From Diploscapter coronatus (lineage: Eukaryota; Nematoda; Chromadorea; Rhabditida; Rhabditidae): 64,000 bases of DNA. The DNA lies in the NCBI GenBank assembly GCA_964036155.1, contig OZ038422.1, positions 57,311,201 through 57,375,200 on the forward strand, in the 5' to 3' direction. The notes below the pieces were generated by a model, which did not search any database, was not told where the DNA came from, and was given only the letters and a program-made list of their open reading frames with translations. The position numbers were made by a program, and so were the translations under genes. How positions within the stretch are numbered: position 1 is the stretch's first letter; each line of letters opens with the position of its first letter. Positions 1 to 11,378 of the stretch are shown here, in pieces.

Positions 1-30
1 TCAAAAGATAGTCGAATGCTCGAATATTAG

Positions 31-1196
31 ATTCTGTTGTAATTTGTCTAACGGGAAGATCCTCACTAGTCAACTCAACCCCACTCCACTCATCACATAC
101 AGTAAAAGTGCATTCGTCGCTAAATTCCAAGTCGAATATCGAATTCGTAAGTCGTTTTGAATTTTCAAAAGGAATATATGGAATTTTAATTCGAAATTGT
201 TCTAAAATTTTCCAAGCTTTTGGAAATCATATTTTTCTGAGGATGGAATTGAGGTTCGAAGGATAATTAATTATTCGGAATTCCGAGACATTAATAGTTT
301 GAAACTTGAAACATTTTGTCACTTTAGTCTGCACTACACCTCCATGTCCAGTTGAGATCACAACGCCCTCCCCTCCGATAGATCCTGACTGTTTGGATAG
401 TTCCGTGACATGCGAGACTTATAAGGTTAATGGATTCTGTGAATCGGTTTACTACACTCTCGAACAAAAGATGCAGTACTGCAAAAAAAGTTGTGACTTG
501 TGCGGAACTCCACCAACCGTTGCTCCTAAAGCTGCAGCTGCACCTTCTGCTGATTGTGTAGATAGCAGCTTATCGTGTGCAGAATGGAAAGCGAATAATT
601 TTTGTGAATCAACGTTCTACACGATAGAAACAAAGATGCAACACTGCAAGCTGTCGTGCAACTTGTGTGATATTTCATCAACTACTGTTTCAACTATACC
701 ACCTGTAAATAATTGTGTAGATAGCAGCTCTTCATGCGTATCATGGGTGGCTAACGGTAGTTTCTGCGAATCAACATTCTACACACTGGAACAGAAGATG
801 CAGTTCTGCAAAAAAAGTTGTGACTTGTGCGGGACTCCACCAACCGTTGCTTCTACAGCTGCACCTACACCTTCTGTTGATTGTATAGATAGCAGCTTAT
901 CGTGTGCAGAATGGAAAGCGAATAATTTTTGTGAATCAACGTTCTACACGATAGAAACAAAGATACAACACTGCAAGCTGTCGTGCTATTTGTGTGATAT
1001 TTCATCAACTACTGTTTCAAATACTGCTTCAACTACTGCTTCGCCTACTGTTTCAACTATACCGCCTGTAAATAATTGTGTAGATAACAGTCCTTCTTGT
1101 GCAGAATGGGGAGCGAATTTTTGTGAATCAACATTCTATACGCTGGAGCAAAAAGCTCAGTTTTGTAAAAGTTCGTGTAATCTGTGTGAAGTTTAG
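31..1196 (+). CDS. Secreted multi-ShKT-domain protein, 5' end outside the window
   Basis: Two exons are visible, 31-146 and 328-1196, joined by a GT-AG intron; codon phase matches across it (C + TC). The 3' exon encodes five ShKT domains (six-cysteine modules of the form C-x-D-x5-C ... C-x3-C-x2-C) separated by Thr/Ser/Pro-rich linkers, and ends in TAG. The 5' exon carries FCC followed by a stretch resembling the C-terminal third of a CUB domain (hydrophobic strands ending VEYR); this is inference. ShKT domains are common in nematode secreted proteins and metallopeptidases; they are named after a sea-anemone potassium-channel toxin, but most nematode copies are structural or of unknown role. 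No catalytic domain or signal peptide is visible because the gene starts before the window. A polyadenylation-like AATAAA lies about 85 nt after the stop. Confidence 0.8.
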
Positions 1197-1598
1197 ATAA
1201 TAGTTCAATTGTTAATCTCTTCTTATGGTTTTATTTCATTTGTTAGGTTTATTTTTGGGCAAATATATAAATATTTTTATGAATAAATCAACTTCAAATC
1301 AGGTATATTTTCATATCGTTTGTATTTGACAGTCCAATACTTGATGAGTGACAAATAACGAATTTTGAGAATTTGAATAAATTATCAATTGATAAATGCA
1401 CTCATTCACACTATCTAACCAGTCTCTACTTTTTCCCGGATAAATGTCGTCAGATAATGTTCCTGTTTGCATCTACTAAAACATAACGAATTTTTAACAT
1501 TAAAATGAATTATTTCTCATCTGCATCAATTAAACGAACTGCCCCACATGCAAGTATCAAAAGAAGTTTAATTTATTAGCAAGTGAACTATATAAATA
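1197..1598. other. AT-rich intergenic/3' UTR stretch
   Basis: No convincing coding or RNA gene. It holds the probable 3' UTR of the ShKT gene and ends at the TA target dinucleotide of the mariner insertion. Confidence 0.6.
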
Positions 1599-1624
1599 TT
1601 AGGTTGTGGCATAAGTAATGAGAA
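1599..1624 (+). repeat. Mariner left terminal inverted repeat
   Basis: 26 nt, exact reverse complement of 2841-2866, preceded by TA. Confidence 0.95.
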
Positions 1625-1677
1625 AATTTAGGCATTTACATTTTATCATATTTCGCAAAAATGAGACAACGAACGGA

Positions 1678-2704
1678 TTAGAAGTAATTGCCATTAGCAT
1701 TGACTGTTTCCTTCCAACGACCTGGCAGAGCATGGATACCAGCGCTGTAGAACTCCGCAGTCTGTGAGCCGAAGAATCCCTTCAGTGCAGATTCGACATC
1801 CTTACGATCCTTGAAGTTCTGTCCTCTAAGGAAGTGACTGAGGTGCTTGAAGAGGTGGTAATCAGAGGGGGCCAGGTCGGGACTGTAAGGGGGATGGGGT
1901 AGTACGTGCCATCCATAATCCCTCCAGTTCAGCCTTCACACTTCTTGCAACATATGGCTTAGCATTATCATGCTGGAAGTAGATTTCGGCCTGTGCTCCT
2001 CGAGTGTTTTCCAGATGTAACTTTAACTTTCGTAGCTGTGCAGTGTAGACCTGTGCCGTTACTGTTTCACCCTCCTTCAATGTCTCCCAGTATTCAATAC
2101 CGTTCACACTCCACCATATACAGAGTAGGATCTTTTTGGGGTGTAGAGAGGGTTTAGGGACGTCTTCTGGTTGTTCATCCTCATCGACCCACATTGCCCT
2201 TCTCTCACTGTTATCGTAGAGGACCCACCTTTCGTCCCCAGTGATAACACGATCCAGCCAGTTCGTTGTGCGATGATACGTTAGAAGATTCAAAGCATCA
2301 TCAACCCTCCTATCCTTGTCGAAATCCGAAAGAGCATGGGGTACCCATCTTCCAAGCTCAGCCTTCTTCCCAATGGTCTTCAGTCCTCGGGCTGCAGTGG
2401 ACCAGTCAACATCAAGGAGTGTCTCCATATCCCGCGTAGTAAGATAGGGGTCATCCTCCACAATCTCCCGCAATTTGTCCAAATCCAGCTCCCGTGGACA
2501 ACCTGACTTGGGTTCATCTTCAAACGAGTAGTCTTCTTCCTTGTAACGAACGACATAACGATAGATGGTGGTTTGAGAGGGGGCATTGGTGTCATACGTA
2601 GCAGTAAGTTTCTCATGGATATCCTTCACTTTGAGGCCACTTAGGAATATAAAAAGAACTACATTCCGTAAATGAAAATTGTTGGGAATAGAATCATTCG
2701 GCAT
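1678..2704 (-). pseudogene. Mariner transposase, frameshifted
   Basis: The frame opens at 2704 (MPNDSIPN) and shows an N-terminal helix-turn-helix region, the WVPHAL linker motif, and the first two catalytic aspartates in TGDERWV and FQHDNAKPY. The original frame then runs out at 1862. The conserved C-terminal part, with YSPDLAPSDYH carrying the third aspartate, continues in another frame (about 1925 down to the stop at 1678-1680). A single frameshift near 1905-1940, just after the second catalytic block, explains this. Domain order and motifs are those of mariner (DD34D) transposases. The break separates the catalytic triad, so a functional protein is unlikely. Confidence 0.9.
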
Positions 2705-2840
2705 GTCTCACTAGTAGACTGAGTCGATATGATGGTGGATTGTTTAGGCATAGGGACCCTTCCACTATCTATCCCCCCAATGCACTTTGTCCCCTGATAA
2801 CACATGAAAGAGAGAGGAACGGACAAAAAACATGCAAAAA

Positions 2841-2866
2841 TTCTCATTACTTATGCCACAACCTAA
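2841..2866 (-). repeat. Mariner right terminal inverted repeat
   Basis: 26 nt, exact reverse complement of 1599-1624, followed by TA. Confidence 0.95.
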
Positions 2867-5244
2867 TAGTAATGAAAATATCAATTTCAATCTGAATATT
2901 GAGCAATTTTTTAACCGTTACACAATCCGTTTTTTTCAAATTCGCGCAAGTTCATTTCGCATATCAACCCTCTACTTCACATTAAAGACCTACCCGCTCA
3001 CTATCTTTTGACTTCTAATCTGCCCTACCTTATTTGCATTCTTCAACCGCAGATTTTCCCTTCTAATCCCTCTTCACAGAACACATCTGCTCTCTATCTT
3101 CGGCTACAGAATCTTTGTATGGTTCTTCTTGCCGTTCCTTTCTAGACAACACTATTCTTGCCTTTGTCATTCCATCTCTGCGAACCTCTTCCCATCTTCT
3201 CCTCCTCCCGTCTCATTCTTCATTATTCCCGTGTGTCAGAATGTCAATCTCTCCGAAACATTGTTGATTTATTCCCTTCTTTTCGCCTCTTCGTTGTCAT
3301 TCATTTTGTTGACAAAACATGACAAATTGTCACATCCACTTGTCAACCAACCCTTTCATCCTTAATTTGTTTTCGTTTGCAATATCAGTTGAAGATTGTA
3401 TCTTTCAGTTCTGAATTTTGCGACGAAGATTATCGCGTCCCTTTATACTTTTCTAGCTTATTAGAATTTTTCATTATTATCATTTTCATCAACAAGGCCA
3501 TACCCTCTTCTTTGTTCAATGTTTTTTCTCGAAAAATGTCTCCAATTCTTAACTGCTGAATTTTCTAAAATTACATTTTATCTAAAGTATCAGAATTGTA
3601 TTCTTCGTCCATCTATATTCAGATGTGCATAGCATTCGGCATTCAGCACTCTACCATCAGAAGGGAATGGGGAAGAGAAGATGTCTGTCTGTTTCTGCTT
3701 CTCTCTTTCTCTTTTCCATTCCCAGTATCTCTCAGTTGTCGTATTTCTGTGTGGTCTCTTCAATTTGCATGCTATCTGGCCGACCTGTCAAGTAAAGTGA
3801 TGGATGGATGTGAGCGATAGGAGGGGACTGGGAGAGAGACTGCAGCAGTCAGCAGGCAGAGGCAGAGACCTTGCCTCCTTTGCCTTCCCCTTGCCTTCTC
3901 CTTCCTTACAACGGCCCTTCTCCACTCCTTCTTCCCATTCTTCTTCTCCTCACTTCCATTCTCAATACACCATTCTTCATTCTTCATCTATCTGATCTGA
4001 TCTGATTTGTCTGATTCTGATTTGCAGTTCCGTTTCAAACCCCCTTTACTCTATCCTCTACTATAGTTGGTCTTTCCCTGACTGCCTGTCTAATTGCAGC
4101 TAATTTCCAATGCATCACAATTCGACATTCGACCTTCTGCCTCTGCATATCGATTCTCCAATCTCAACTCAAATGCAGTGCTGAATTTGCATTTCTAATG
4201 GCATTATCTCTCGGTTTTGACTCGTTCAATCGATCCAATGACCTGGTTAGGAGAGGGAAGAGAGGATAAGTGAGCCACAACAGTTGGAAGAAAGGAGGGG
4301 AGAGAGACGGCGCTGGGATTAGGATCTGGTCAATCTCTGTTGATCCTTCCTTTTGGGTAAAGCAATTACCGGCATTTAGTGGGTAAATACTCATCGATTA
4401 ACTACATTATATCTTTGTTTTGAATATTTTATTGATTTTTTCTGGAATATTATTGTTTTTACTGCATAGAGTGACTGGCAAGTTTGGAAGTGCGTATTAT
4501 TTTATTGGATAATGATTATTAGATTATGAAGTATAAACACCATGAGCTTTCCAAATTTATGCCCGCACTGTATTTTGTCTGATCAACTAGATATCTAAAT
4601 CTTAAATTTATGGCTTTCTTGAAATAATTCTCAAGAATATTTGTAAGGCTCACATGTTGTATTCAATGATAAAATTATTTTAGTATATAATAGATGTTTT
4701 GAAGTAAGAATTCAGTTTTTTCGTTATTATCTTCGCCTGAAAATAAGCAATTCCTTATAGAAAAACTTCGAATATTTTTGCCAACAATCTAAACTAAAAT
4801 ATTACTTTGGGATTCGAATTAATGATATTTTCAAAACTTTTCTTGCAACTAGGAAGTTATAATTCGAGGTTCAGAAATACCAAATATATTTGGACTAAAT
4901 TCTATATTCGATCTATATGCAATATTTGAATTATCTTATCATCTTTATCCCACTTATCATGTCGTGTTTCCATTTCTCCCCGTTCTCTCAATTTTCCAAT
5001 CAGTTAAACACCCATCGGCCATAAACATAGCTCCCCTTGCTGTCTATTCAGCCACCCTAATGCCCTATGCTTGTCATCTTCACAGTTTTAATTGCCTCCT
5101 TGTCTTCACTTCTATCACTTTTATGTCTTTGCATGTATCCTTCCTGCATTGATTCGATTCATTGCTTCCCTATTTTCGCTACGGTTCCTTCATTGATTTG
5201 TTCAGACCCTCGCCTCTAGTTGTTGCCCTGCTGTCTTCCAGCAG
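2867..5244. other. Intergenic region upstream of the PBX gene, pyrimidine-rich
   Basis: No supported gene. About 2940-4380 is strongly C/T-rich on the plus strand, with many TCTTC/CCTT runs that create spurious frames in both directions. The rest is AT-rich. It probably holds promoter and enhancer sequence for the homeobox gene that starts at 5245. Confidence 0.5.
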
Positions 5245-7868
5245 ATGGTCGGCAATTCGATGGATTCCTCAGGAGGCCCCCGCACTTTCGCAGACCTGCT
5301 CAACGAGGTCGTCAGCATCTCTGAACAGTCTCTCGACGACAATGATTCACAGAAGCAAGTGTAAATTTAGCTTCATTATTTGGTGCATTTTAGAGTTAAT
5401 TTAAAACTTTGAAGCCTTAGACTGATAATGAACTACTCCATAGTTCTTCCTGTGCGTTTTATAAATAATTTTCGACAAAAATATTCAGATCTAAATGATA
5501 GATATATGCATTTACAGCTTTTCAGAATGTTGTTCATATACTTTGGGAGAAGTTATATCGAAATTTCGCCATTCTATATCGATTTATATTATGGAAACAA
5601 AATTACGAAAAACTAAATAAGTATCCGAAAAAATACCTGCACTAATTTGGTTTTGCATCATTTTATCAAATTTAACTGTATATGAATTTTTTTTAATAAC
5701 TTGAAAAATTATATCAAATATCTTAAATCAATTGATAAAAGCGTCATGCCTTTCAACCATAAATACCAAAACGATTGTATTATTTGATTCTTTTACATTG
5801 GACGAAGAAAGATTAAACCTAATAAAATTTGGTTTACAATATTTTCATAATTTCAGAAAGCAGGCTTTGAGCTGCCATCCGATGAAATCTGCACTGTTCG
5901 AAGTGCTGTGTGAAATCAAAGAGAAGACAGCCCTGTCGATCCGAACTGGAAGTGATGAAACTCCTGAAGATCCGCAACTCATGAGGCTCGATAATATGCT
6001 GGTGAGGAAATTTGACGCAATAAGGCATTCTGATGAATGAAGTACAGATCGCAGAAGGCGTTGCCGGTCCAGACAAGGCAACCCCCTTAGCTGGTGACGC
6101 GTCTGGAGGAGATCAGGCGGATTACAGGGCGAAACTACAACAGATCAGGACTGTTTATAGTCAGGAGTTGCAGAAGTATGAAGAGGTAAAATCGATTTTT
6201 GAATTATAAAAATGTTTTTAATTGATATCTATCTAACCACTTATAATGATGCAATTTCGCATGTTTCTGTTCTGATAAAATTTAGTGTAAATTCGGAGAA
6301 AAGATTGACTTCATTGAAAGCTTGACCAGTTTTTCTTTTCCATAAATAGTATTCCTTCATAATGGTGTCCTAAACTAAAAAAGGCTGGTTCCGAACTGAC
6401 TAAACTCTCCAAGAGTCTGTCAAAGGAAAATTTCAAACTCAGAGAATTTTCAGGCTTGTGGAGAATTCACTCAGCACGTACGATCTCTGCTGATTGACCA
6501 AGCAAAGACCCGACCGGTTGCATCGAAGGAAATCGAGAGAATGGTCTCGATCATCCAAAAGAAGTTCAGCGGAATCCAGGTTGCTCTCAAACAGAGCACT
6601 TGCGAGGCTGTCATGATTCTCAGAAGCCGATTCCTCGATGCTAGGTAAGTCGAATAGTTTTTTCTCGAATTCTTCGAAACGTCCATACATTAACACTTAA
6701 TCTTTACCAAAATTTTAAGAGACTTTCAAATAAGTAACTTTTAGACGCAAACGAAGGAATTTCTCGAAGCAAGCTACTGAGGTGCTGAATGAATATTTCT
6801 ACTCGCATCTGGCCAACCCATATCCTTCTGAAGAGGCCAAAGAGGAGTTGGCACGACAATGCAACATTACTGTTTCGCAGGTAAATAAGAAAAATCTTGT
6901 TTATTCTAATGAAAACTCACGGGATTATTTAGGTTTCCAATTGGTTCGGCAACAAGCGAATCAGATACAAGAAGAATATCGCGAAGGTAATTTTACTATG
7001 AAAATTTCCAAAATAGTTCAACATATGGTTTCATATAGAGGAATTCAATTATTAATTTAGGCGCAAGAAGAGGCAAATATGTACGCAGCGAAGAAGGCCG
7101 CCTCCGTTCATGGTTTGGGAGGTATGAAAACTAATGATTTTCACGATTTTCATTGTGAAATTTCTAGGAATGGCTCCGGGCTACAGCATGCTGGCCGGCT
7201 CCTCAGCAGGTCTAATGCCTCCCTACCCGGCGATGCTCCCCGGTCAAGACCTCAGTCACATGGGTTTGCCCGGAGGTTTCGATCTCACTGCCGCCTACAA
7301 TCCCCAACTCGTAAGCCAATCATCTTCTTTTTTTTGTTAACTTGTATCGATTGATTGACTACATTTCAATAGCTTCGTTCTTTTAATCAAAATTTCGATA
7401 TCGAAATACTGAAATTCGAAGCGCAAAACATTACTTTCCTTTAATGAAAGTATACAGTAACGACCAAAATGCGAATATCTAAAGTTTTCAGATCTAACAA
7501 CACCTACTAAATTAAATAAATTGGCTGAAAATGGCAACAGCTATATGACGGAGGGCTTAACTATGGAACACTCCATCAGTTTTCCTTTTGAAATATCCTC
7601 CGTCATATAGTAACTACCGCTGAAATTTCTGAAACATATTTGCACTGACAATGCGTGAAAATTAAAAGTAGGATAAAGAAATTTCAGTATATTTAGTTTG
7701 GTAGAAGTTGTTTAGCCTGAAAAATTGTTAGGCAATCGCATTATTTTTGGTCAGTACTGTATTACACACGTTATTTGATAGTTTTACCTGATTTCGGCAA
7801 TTTTATCGAATTCAATTTAGATGGCCCAATATCAGCAATCGGGCATGGATAACAATGAGTCCAACTAA
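5245..7868 (+). CDS. ceh-20: PBX/Extradenticle-type TALE homeodomain protein
   Basis: Nine exons (5245-5360, 5857-6001, 6048-6185, 6454-6644, 6745-6880, 6933-6986, 7061-7121, 7168-7310, 7821-7868) give 343 residues with all phases consistent. Order of domains: PBC-A ([18 protein letters not shown], then [20 protein letters not shown] and [13 protein letters not shown]), PBC-B (AEGVAGPD..., [14 protein letters not shown]), and a TALE homeodomain with the three-residue PYP loop ([15 protein letters not shown]) and recognition helix [15 protein letters not shown]. It acts in the nucleus as a Hox cofactor; PBC domains bind Meis/Hth partners. The acceptor CTTCCAG lies within 3 nt of the ATG, so this start fits a trans-spliced mRNA. 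Intron 8 carries a small perfect hairpin. Orthology to C. elegans ceh-20 is the natural reading, but ceh-40 and ceh-60 are also PBC genes. Confidence 0.95.
7541..7610. repeat. Perfect 14-bp hairpin in PBX intron 8
   Basis: CTATATGACGGAGG (7541-7554) is exactly complementary to CCTCCGTCATATAG (7597-7610), separated by 42 nt. Intron 8 is by far the longest intron near the 3' end. It could be a relic of a small inverted-repeat element or an RNA structure. A microRNA precursor is possible but the inner loop pairs poorly. Confidence 0.6.
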
Positions 7869-8464
7869 ATCCTGGTTGTTTGACATCTTTCAATTTGCGA
7901 GCTCCACTAGGATCGATTCATCCTGAGAATTCCATTTACAGTTTGTAAATTTCTTGCCCCATTTGTCTGATTCTAAATCTCATACGTATTCAAATGACGA
8001 TTTCTGTTTCTTCTAATTGAATCTGAATGCCCATTCAACCGATCTCAGCACTTCTGAATCTGTCAGTTTCTATGAGATTACTTCTTTTCCTTACAAAAAT
8101 TCAGTTGCACTTTTCTATTATTTATCCGGTAACTATTATCATAATATTCAGTTTAAATTGAAATTTTAGGGGTGCATTTTTTTGAATACCAATCAGTTGG
8201 TTAAATCTGGTTACAGTTCTAAATGCACCTTTCTAACTATCTGAATCATGAAACTATGACGACATTTTTCTCCTCAAAAACAATTTCTTCATCGACAATT
8301 CGCTTTATCCATGTCCACAAATTTGTTGCATTTTCATCTTCACTGTGCATCTGTATCATAATTCATTCATTCATGCCATTATTTTTCTTTTCTTTAATTT
8401 AAATAAATTTGTTTCTAAACAAACTTTTATTAGTAAAGAAAACAAATAACAAAATCTGCATGTT
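7869..8464. other. Convergent 3' UTR region between PBX and gro-1
   Basis: No gene. The two neighbours are convergent, so this 596-nt stretch should contain both 3' ends. AATAAA-type signals occur near 8400. Confidence 0.6.
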
Positions 8465-11134
8465 TTAATTGGCAACGGCTTCCTTATCTTCCTCTTTCTG
8501 CTGACTTTCCTGCTCTTTCCTCAATTTCTCCTCTTCCATTCTCTTCTTCCGTGATCGCAGATATTTGTGGTTCTTCCCGTTCACGTGGCTCTCCCTGAAT
8601 CTACTTTTGTAAATTGATATTTACTAATCAGTAGATTAAGTTATCATAAACCGAGCAATTTAGAAAAAAAAAAGATCAAATGCATGCAAATTTTATGGAC
8701 AGTGATTGGAGTACGTTGTTTGAAAGCTTAACGACATTTCAGAGATTCCAAGTTAATGCTTTTGACGCAAAACTTAATAACACGTATTTTTATATTCAAA
8801 TTCGTGAATAATTTGCTCTGTAGCAATAGCCCGATAATTGAAATAGCAAGTTCCAATAAAGAAATACTAGCCAGCTTTTGCGTCCCGAAATTCGTCGATC
8901 ACAGATTTCGCAGTAATGCATGAGACTTCCATCGGATCCCTGCACATCGTCCGTCACTTCTTTCACCTGAACCAATTTTTTTATTACTTTTCGGAGATTT
9001 TTCTAATTAGAGTTTTCACATATCTACACGAATTAAGAAATCTCTTACTTCAGTATATTCATCTCCTTGCATCCACTGCTTGACAATATTTAGTCCCTCA
9101 CTTATGAACGTGTTCTTGTAAGAAGTATCGAGCTTTCGAACTATCGGAACCTGAAAATCATCAAATTCAGTGAATGGAGTCAAATGGATGAATCAACCTG
9201 TGCATCAGGCCTCCTCTTGACAGCCAGTCGATTGTCGAACCAGTGTCTTTGTTTGCGGGAATATTGGCGAGTTCGCAACTTCATTAGCTCGCATCTAAAA
9301 TGAATGAATTTTGTGAATCTTCTAAGAATGCGAAGAAATATTCAGATCAGGGCTAGACGAAATCAAGATTTGAAATGAATGATTTTAAAATATGTGAACC
9401 TGAAACTATTTCAAAAATTTCTATAGAAATAAGAATTGAAATTTTAATTAACTTTCAATAATTCAAAGATGAAAATGGGAAATAACTTTACCCCTGCTCG
9501 AATTTCTTGTTTCCTTCATCCGAAGTTCTTTCCTCGTTCGACAGTTTCAAGTAGGGCATGAATTCCTTCAATCCAATGCATTGCATTATGCCGTATTCTT
9601 CGCTTTGCAAATGTTCAGAGTACTGAAAAATCGAAGTTCATTTAGATATGAAATTAGAATTTTGGCTAAATTGGGTTTTACTAGAAGTGCTTCAAATAGT
9701 TCAATTTTAGTGTTAAATTACGACCCTAATAGCTATCTGAAGCATTTTCGGTAAACGACAATCCGGCCAACATTTTCCCTGCCTTCTCATAGATGTCATG
9801 AATTTCGTCTTTGAGCCCAGCAGCAATCATCTTCTCGACCCTTTTGTCGAGTCTCTGCTCGAGCACATTCGTGTTTGCATCCAGGAACAGAACCAGTGAA
9901 TCTGTCCACCTCAGTTTGCCCCCGATCTGCTTGCCACCTGCGCCCTGCTCTGCGAGGAATTCGCTTTTTCGCTTGCCTAAAAATACTCATTTTCAGAAAC
10001 GTCATTTCAAAGTGAACTGAATAGAGGAATTCAATCTTAGAAATTTGGAAAATAAACCCATTTACTTTTTCTTCAATTATTTCTAAATAGCTACTTCTTA
10101 CCACTGGACAGATATATTTCGATGGCCCTGAGAACTCGCAGTCGATTGTTCGGATGAACGTGCTGAGCCCAATCCGGATCCACCTGATTTTTTTCCTTCA
10201 TTGGGAGAATTTCAGATAATAGATCTTACTTTCTTCAAATATTCATACAATTCATCGTTCGATAATTCCTCTAATTCGTCTCGGAACATCTTCTCGCTTT
10301 TACCTAAAATATTAAGAAAATTTTTGAAATTTATAAAATTAATAATTTCTGATTGCATAGAGATTTTGAAAATTCGAATTTTGAGTATCTCTAAAAATCA
10401 AATTTACCAACCATCGTAATGCGATCCAGTCGGAATGATGTTGTCATCGAACAGCAGCGATTCCACGTAATAAGTCGTACCTCCAACTATCACTGGAGTT
10501 CTACCCTTCTGGCGCATTTCCTTGAAATAAACATATATTTTTTTTAATGAAGCGTAAATTGAAACCTCAATAATCTCCAGACAAGATTTCCTGAAGAGGT
10601 GAACATTATAGGAGGAAGTGGACGGGTCGAGGAAACTCATCATGTGGTGGGGAATCCCTTCCACTTCTTCGGGGGTTATCTTGTTCGTCGCTATGTCCAG
10701 TCCTAAATTTATAAGACTAGAAATTGGATTCATTGATGAGTTGAACTCATCGTTCGGCAATCTGTAAATGACGGAATGATGTATTAGAAGGTAAGAATAA
10801 AGAAAAATAGTGCTATAAAACCATTCTGTCATTTCGTCAAATACAAAGGGAAGAGATTTCGAAATTACGTTATTTAGGAACTGCTCCATCAATTAGTTTG
10901 GAGGCTAGAAGTTCTTATAAAATAGTGGAAGGAACCGGTCTTTTAGGTCAAAATCAATATTACCCTTGTAGAACTGCATGGAATCAGCACTGATGACTTC
11001 TCCGTTGAGCTGCTTCGCGATGGCCACTCCGAGATCGCTCTTCCCTGTGCCCGTGCAGCCGATCACAAAGATCGCCTGAAACAAGCAGACTTATCTTTCA
11101 ACTTGAACCACCTTCCTACCGGATTTTCCCGCAT
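8465..11134 (-). CDS. gro-1: tRNA dimethylallyltransferase (TRIT1/MiaA family)
   Basis: Twelve exons from ATG 11134 to TAA 8465-8467 give 425 residues in consistent phase. Features: P-loop [13 protein letters not shown] near residue 10, the substrate segment [18 protein letters not shown], the catalytic region HHMMSFLDP and [13 protein letters not shown], and the C-terminal matrin-type C2H2 zinc finger CEIC...SHVNGKNH followed by a Lys/Arg-rich tail. The enzyme adds an isopentenyl group to A37 of tRNAs; family members act in cytosol, mitochondria and nucleus. The zinc-finger spacing matches human TRIT1 only if the last intron starts with GC (8871-8870). The intron at 9782 also seems to use GC (AAG|GCAGGG), because the exon otherwise runs into an in-frame TAG. 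An acceptor sits 7 nt before the ATG. Last gene of the cluster. Confidence 0.93.
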
Positions 11135-11378
11135 CTTTCCTCTGTAAGAACGAACCGATGGATGCAGGAACTTCTCGAGCAACGACCAGAATCGATTTCG
11201 CATAAATTCTCAGAGGAAATCCTGAATTTCAGCCATAATAAAATTTCAAAGAAGGTAATAATTCCAGATATTCGATGGCATAAAGACCAAATTATGAATT
11301 TTCGAAGTAAGTAATTTATCATAAATTTATTTATTTCTATAGTCAAAAACAACAATGTATCAACAAATTTGGAATGTC

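Larger units (their letters stand above)
1599..2866 (-). mobile_element. Complete mariner-type DNA transposon (1,268 bp)
   Basis: The element is bounded by 26-nt perfect terminal inverted repeats (1599-1624 and 2841-2866, starting TTAGGTTGTGGCATAAG) and flanked by TA on both sides (1597-1598, 2867-2868), the target duplication of Tc1/mariner elements. It encodes one transposase on the minus strand. Perfect repeats indicate a fairly recent insertion, but the transposase frame is broken, so this copy is probably not autonomous. It lies between the ShKT gene and the PBX gene. Confidence 0.95.

Noticed and set aside
3129..5404. Several 60-80-residue frames in the pyrimidine-rich region
   Set aside because: Low-complexity Ser/Leu/Phe/Pro products of C/T-rich DNA, present in several frames and both strands.
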